Source: a bacterium
GTDB lineage: Bacteria; Ratteibacteria; UBA8468; B48-G9; JAFGKM01
Assembly (NCBI GenBank): GCA_035371905.1
Contig: DAORXQ010000079.1
Location: forward strand, 1-7,868
Reading direction: 5' to 3'
DNA length: 7,868 nt
Position 1 is the stretch's first letter; each line of letters opens with the position of its first letter. The notes beneath the pieces are model-generated. The model was not told where the DNA came from. It worked only from the letters and a program-made list of their open reading frames with translations, and did not search any database. The translations under genes were made by a program, and so were the position numbers. This document shows positions 6,170 to 7,868 of the stretch, piece after piece.

Positions 6170-7180
6170 ATGGTGAAAATTGGAATTAATGGATTTGGAA
6201 GAATTGGTAGATTGGTTTTAAGAAGTGCTATTGAATTAAATTATGACGGATTTGAATTTGTTGCTGTTAATGATATAACTGATGCAAAAACACTTGCTCA
6301 TCTTTTCAAATATGACTCAAATTATGGAATATTTAATGGAACTGTTGAAGCAAAAGAAAAAAGTATAGTTATAAATGGAAAGGAAATAAAGGTTTTAAGT
6401 GAAAAGGACCCAAAAAATTTACCATGGAAGGATTTAGGTGTTGATATAGTAATTGAGTCAACAGGCCTTTTTACAGAAGCGGAAAAAGCACGTGCACATA
6501 TTGAAGGTGGAGCAAAAAAAGTTGTTATTACTGCACCTGCCAAGGGAGAGGATGTTACAATAGTTATGGGTGTTAATGAGGATATGTACGACCCTAAAAA
6601 ACATGTAATTCTTTCAAATGCTTCATGCACAACTAACTGTCTTGCTCCAATTGCAAAAGTTTTAAATGACAATTTTGGAATAATTAAAGGACTTATGACA
6701 ACAATACATGCTTATACAAATGACCAGAGAATTCTTGACCTTCCACATAAGGATTTAAGGAGAGCAAGAGCAGCTGCACTATCAATTATACCTACAACAA
6801 CAGGAGCGGCAAAGGCGATTGGAAAAGTAATTCCTGCTTTAAATGGGAAGATGCATGGAATTGCTTTAAGAGTACCAACTCCAACTGTTTCCATTGTGGA
6901 TTTAACTGTTCTTCTTGAAAAAAATACCTCTGTTGATGAAATAAATTCTGCATTCAAGAAAGCAGCAGAAACAAATTTAAAGGGGATTTTACAGTACTGT
7001 GAAGAACAACTTGTTTCAAAGGACTTTACAAAAAATCCACATTCCTGTATATTTGATGCTCCTTCAACATATATAGTTGATAATAATTTTGTAAAAGTTT
7101 TTGGATGGTATGATAATGAATGGGCTTATAGTTGCAGGGTTGTTGACCTTGTAAATTATGTAATTAAAAAAGGGATTTAA
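6170..7180 (+). CDS. gap: Glyceraldehyde-3-phosphate dehydrogenase, type I
   Basis: This 336-residue enzyme converts glyceraldehyde 3-phosphate, NAD+ and phosphate to 1,3-bisphosphoglycerate in glycolysis, and works in reverse for gluconeogenesis. The NAD-binding motif NGFGRIGR is at residues 7-14. Asp35 in VAVND marks the usual NAD preference. The catalytic cysteine is Cys153 in SNASCTTNC and its partner is His180 in TTIHAYTNDQ. The phosphate-binding PTTTGAAKA (208-216) and the C-terminal GWYDNEWAYSCRVVD (312-326) are intact. The length is normal. The ATG has an ideal AGGAGG five bases upstream. It is divergent from the DUF1846 gene and is followed after 9 bp by an NTPase gene rather than by pgk, the common partner, so the downstream gene probably shares its transcript. 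Confidence 0.98.
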   Translation: MVKIGINGFGRIGRLVLRSAIELNYDGFEFVAVNDITDAKTLAHLFKYDSNYGIFNGTVEAKEKSIVINGKEIKVLSEKDPKNLPWKDLGVDIVIESTGLFTEAEKARAHIEGGAKKVVITAPAKGEDVTIVMGVNEDMYDPKKHVILSNASCTTNCLAPIAKVLNDNFGIIKGLMTTIHAYTNDQRILDLPHKDLRRARAAALSIIPTTTGAAKAIGKVIPALNGKMHGIALRVPTPTVSIVDLTVLLEKNTSVDEINSAFKKAAETNLKGILQYCEEQLVSKDFTKNPHSCIFDAPSTYIVDNNFVKVFGWYDNEWAYSCRVVDLVNYVIKKGI

Positions 7181-7189
7181 ACTTGTAAT

Positions 7190-7723
7190 TTGGTAAAAAA
7201 CATTTTGATTACAGGTATACCCGGGTGCGGAAAAACAACTTTAATTAAAGAGATTTTAAATTGTGTAAATGTTAAAAAATTTGGATTCTATACAGAGGAA
7301 ATTAAGGAAAAAGGCAGAAGAATTGGGTTTAAAATTTTTACTTTATCAGGAAAAGAAGGTATTTTAGCACATATAAGTTTTAACACTCCTTATAAAGTTT
7401 CAAAATATTATGTTTCTGTTGAAAATTTAGAAAATATTGCTGTTTGTGAGATTGAAAGAGGACTTTTAGAAAGAAATTGTTTGATTGTAATTGATGAAAT
7501 TGGCAAAATGGAATTGTTTTCAGAAAAATTTAAAAAAGTTATACTCTCTGCTTTTGAAAGTCAGAATAAAATCCTTGCAACTATAATGTTAAAACCACAT
7601 CCATTCTGTGATATTATTAAGATGAGAAAGGATACAAAAGTTTATATTCTTGATAAAATAAATCTCAATAAAATTAAAGAGGAGATTTTATCAAATTTAA
7701 GAATTGATTTTAAAACAACTTAA
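7190..7723 (+). CDS. THEP1-type nucleoside-triphosphatase (NTPase_1 / DUF265 family)
   Basis: This 177-residue P-loop protein resembles the THEP1 nucleotide phosphatases known from Aquifex, Thermotoga relatives, archaea and animals. The Walker A is GIPGCGKTT (9-17), next to the start as usual. The family block GFYTEEIKEKGRRIGFKI (32-49) follows, then LIVIDEIGKMELF (97-109) with the Walker B acidic pair, and a C-terminal part typical in length. Members hydrolyse NTPs to NDPs slowly in vitro; the cellular role is unclear, and a link to RNA or nucleotide metabolism is only suggested. The start is taken as TTG at 7190-7192 because it gives the family's usual MVKNILITG opening. No ribosome site is well placed: the nearest, AGGG at 7171-7174, lies inside the end of gap, so translation may depend on coupling to gap. 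No promoter is seen in the 9-bp gap. Confidence 0.9.
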   Translation: MVKNILITGIPGCGKTTLIKEILNCVNVKKFGFYTEEIKEKGRRIGFKIFTLSGKEGILAHISFNTPYKVSKYYVSVENLENIAVCEIERGLLERNCLIVIDEIGKMELFSEKFKKVILSAFESQNKILATIMLKPHPFCDIIKMRKDTKVYILDKINLNKIKEEILSNLRIDFKTT

Positions 7724-7727
7724 AATT

Positions 7728-7868
7728 TTATATTTTTTCCCATCTTTTTGTTTCAATTGACTTTTTTATTTTATCAATGACTTTCATATTGTAAATTCCA
7801 TCATAAAGTGAAGGACTTGCATTTTTATTTTCATATACACACTTTAAAAAATTATAAATTGAATGGAT
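7728..7868 (-). CDS. Gfo/Idh/MocA-family oxidoreductase, C-terminal fragment
   Basis: The last 46 codons of a minus-strand gene enter from the right edge and end at TAA (7728-7730). The sequence NASPSLYDGIYNMKVIDKI followed by KKSIETKRWEKI has the shape of the Gfo/Idh/MocA C-terminus: a short loop rich in Pro and Ser, an acidic-Gly turn, then a helix ending in a basic-Trp tail. Family members are NAD(P)-dependent sugar or inositol dehydrogenases, which fits the carbohydrate genes further left. The N-terminal Rossmann domain is outside the window, so the substrate cannot be judged. The gene converges on the NTPase gene with only four bases between the stop codons. Confidence 0.75.
   Translation of the reverse strand: MHSIYNFLKCVYENKNASPSLYDGIYNMKVIDKIKKSIETKRWEKI

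Overview
The window is a low-G+C bacterial segment. Its codons are strongly A/T-ending, and it has Shine-Dalgarno-led starts and sigma70-type promoters. The lineage cannot be fixed from the sequence. The gene mix is a secreted glycosidase-like protein, a secreted esterase, a Gfo/Idh/MocA oxidoreductase, an M55 D-aminopeptidase and a THEP1-type NTPase. It suggests an uncultured, probably anaerobic, carbohydrate-degrading bacterium; that is inference from content only.

Left part (1-4200), all on the minus strand: A secreted esterase of the BD-FAE/alpha-beta hydrolase type (3185-4123) is followed at short spacing (40 and 13 bp) by an atypical extended-SDR protein (2230-3144) and an M55 metallo-aminopeptidase (1428-2216). 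These three look like one operon. After a 187-bp gap with its own near-perfect sigma70 promoter and an operator-like inverted repeat comes a large exported protein (1-1240, running off the left edge). It has a beta-sandwich-like N-terminus, a BIG2 Ig-like domain and the start of a (beta/alpha)8 glycosidase domain with an Asn-Glu-Pro motif. The set fits cleavage and processing of a decorated polysaccharide.

Middle (4199-4509): A gene-free stretch holds a 24-bp perfect palindrome, a G+C-rich block of stacked hairpins unlike its surroundings, a second small hairpin, and a rho-independent terminator for the gene to its right. This is the least explained part of the window. It may be a structured RNA or leader, or a copy of a dispersed repeat.

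Right part (4510-7868): A DUF1846/UPF0371 gene (4510-6022, minus) is split by a single extra base in a five-base homopolymer. It is divergent from gap (GAPDH, 6170-7180, plus), and each side has a recognisable promoter. gap is followed 9 bp later by a THEP1/NTPase_1-family nucleotide phosphatase (7190-7723). That gene converges, with only 4 bp between stop codons, on the last 46 codons of a Gfo/Idh/MocA-family oxidoreductase entering from the right edge.

No CRISPR array, tRNA, rRNA, transposase or phage gene is seen. No clearly new multi-gene system is evident. The best candidates for new biology are the structured intergenic block, the regulated glycosidase, and the DUF1846 gene, whose role is unknown.
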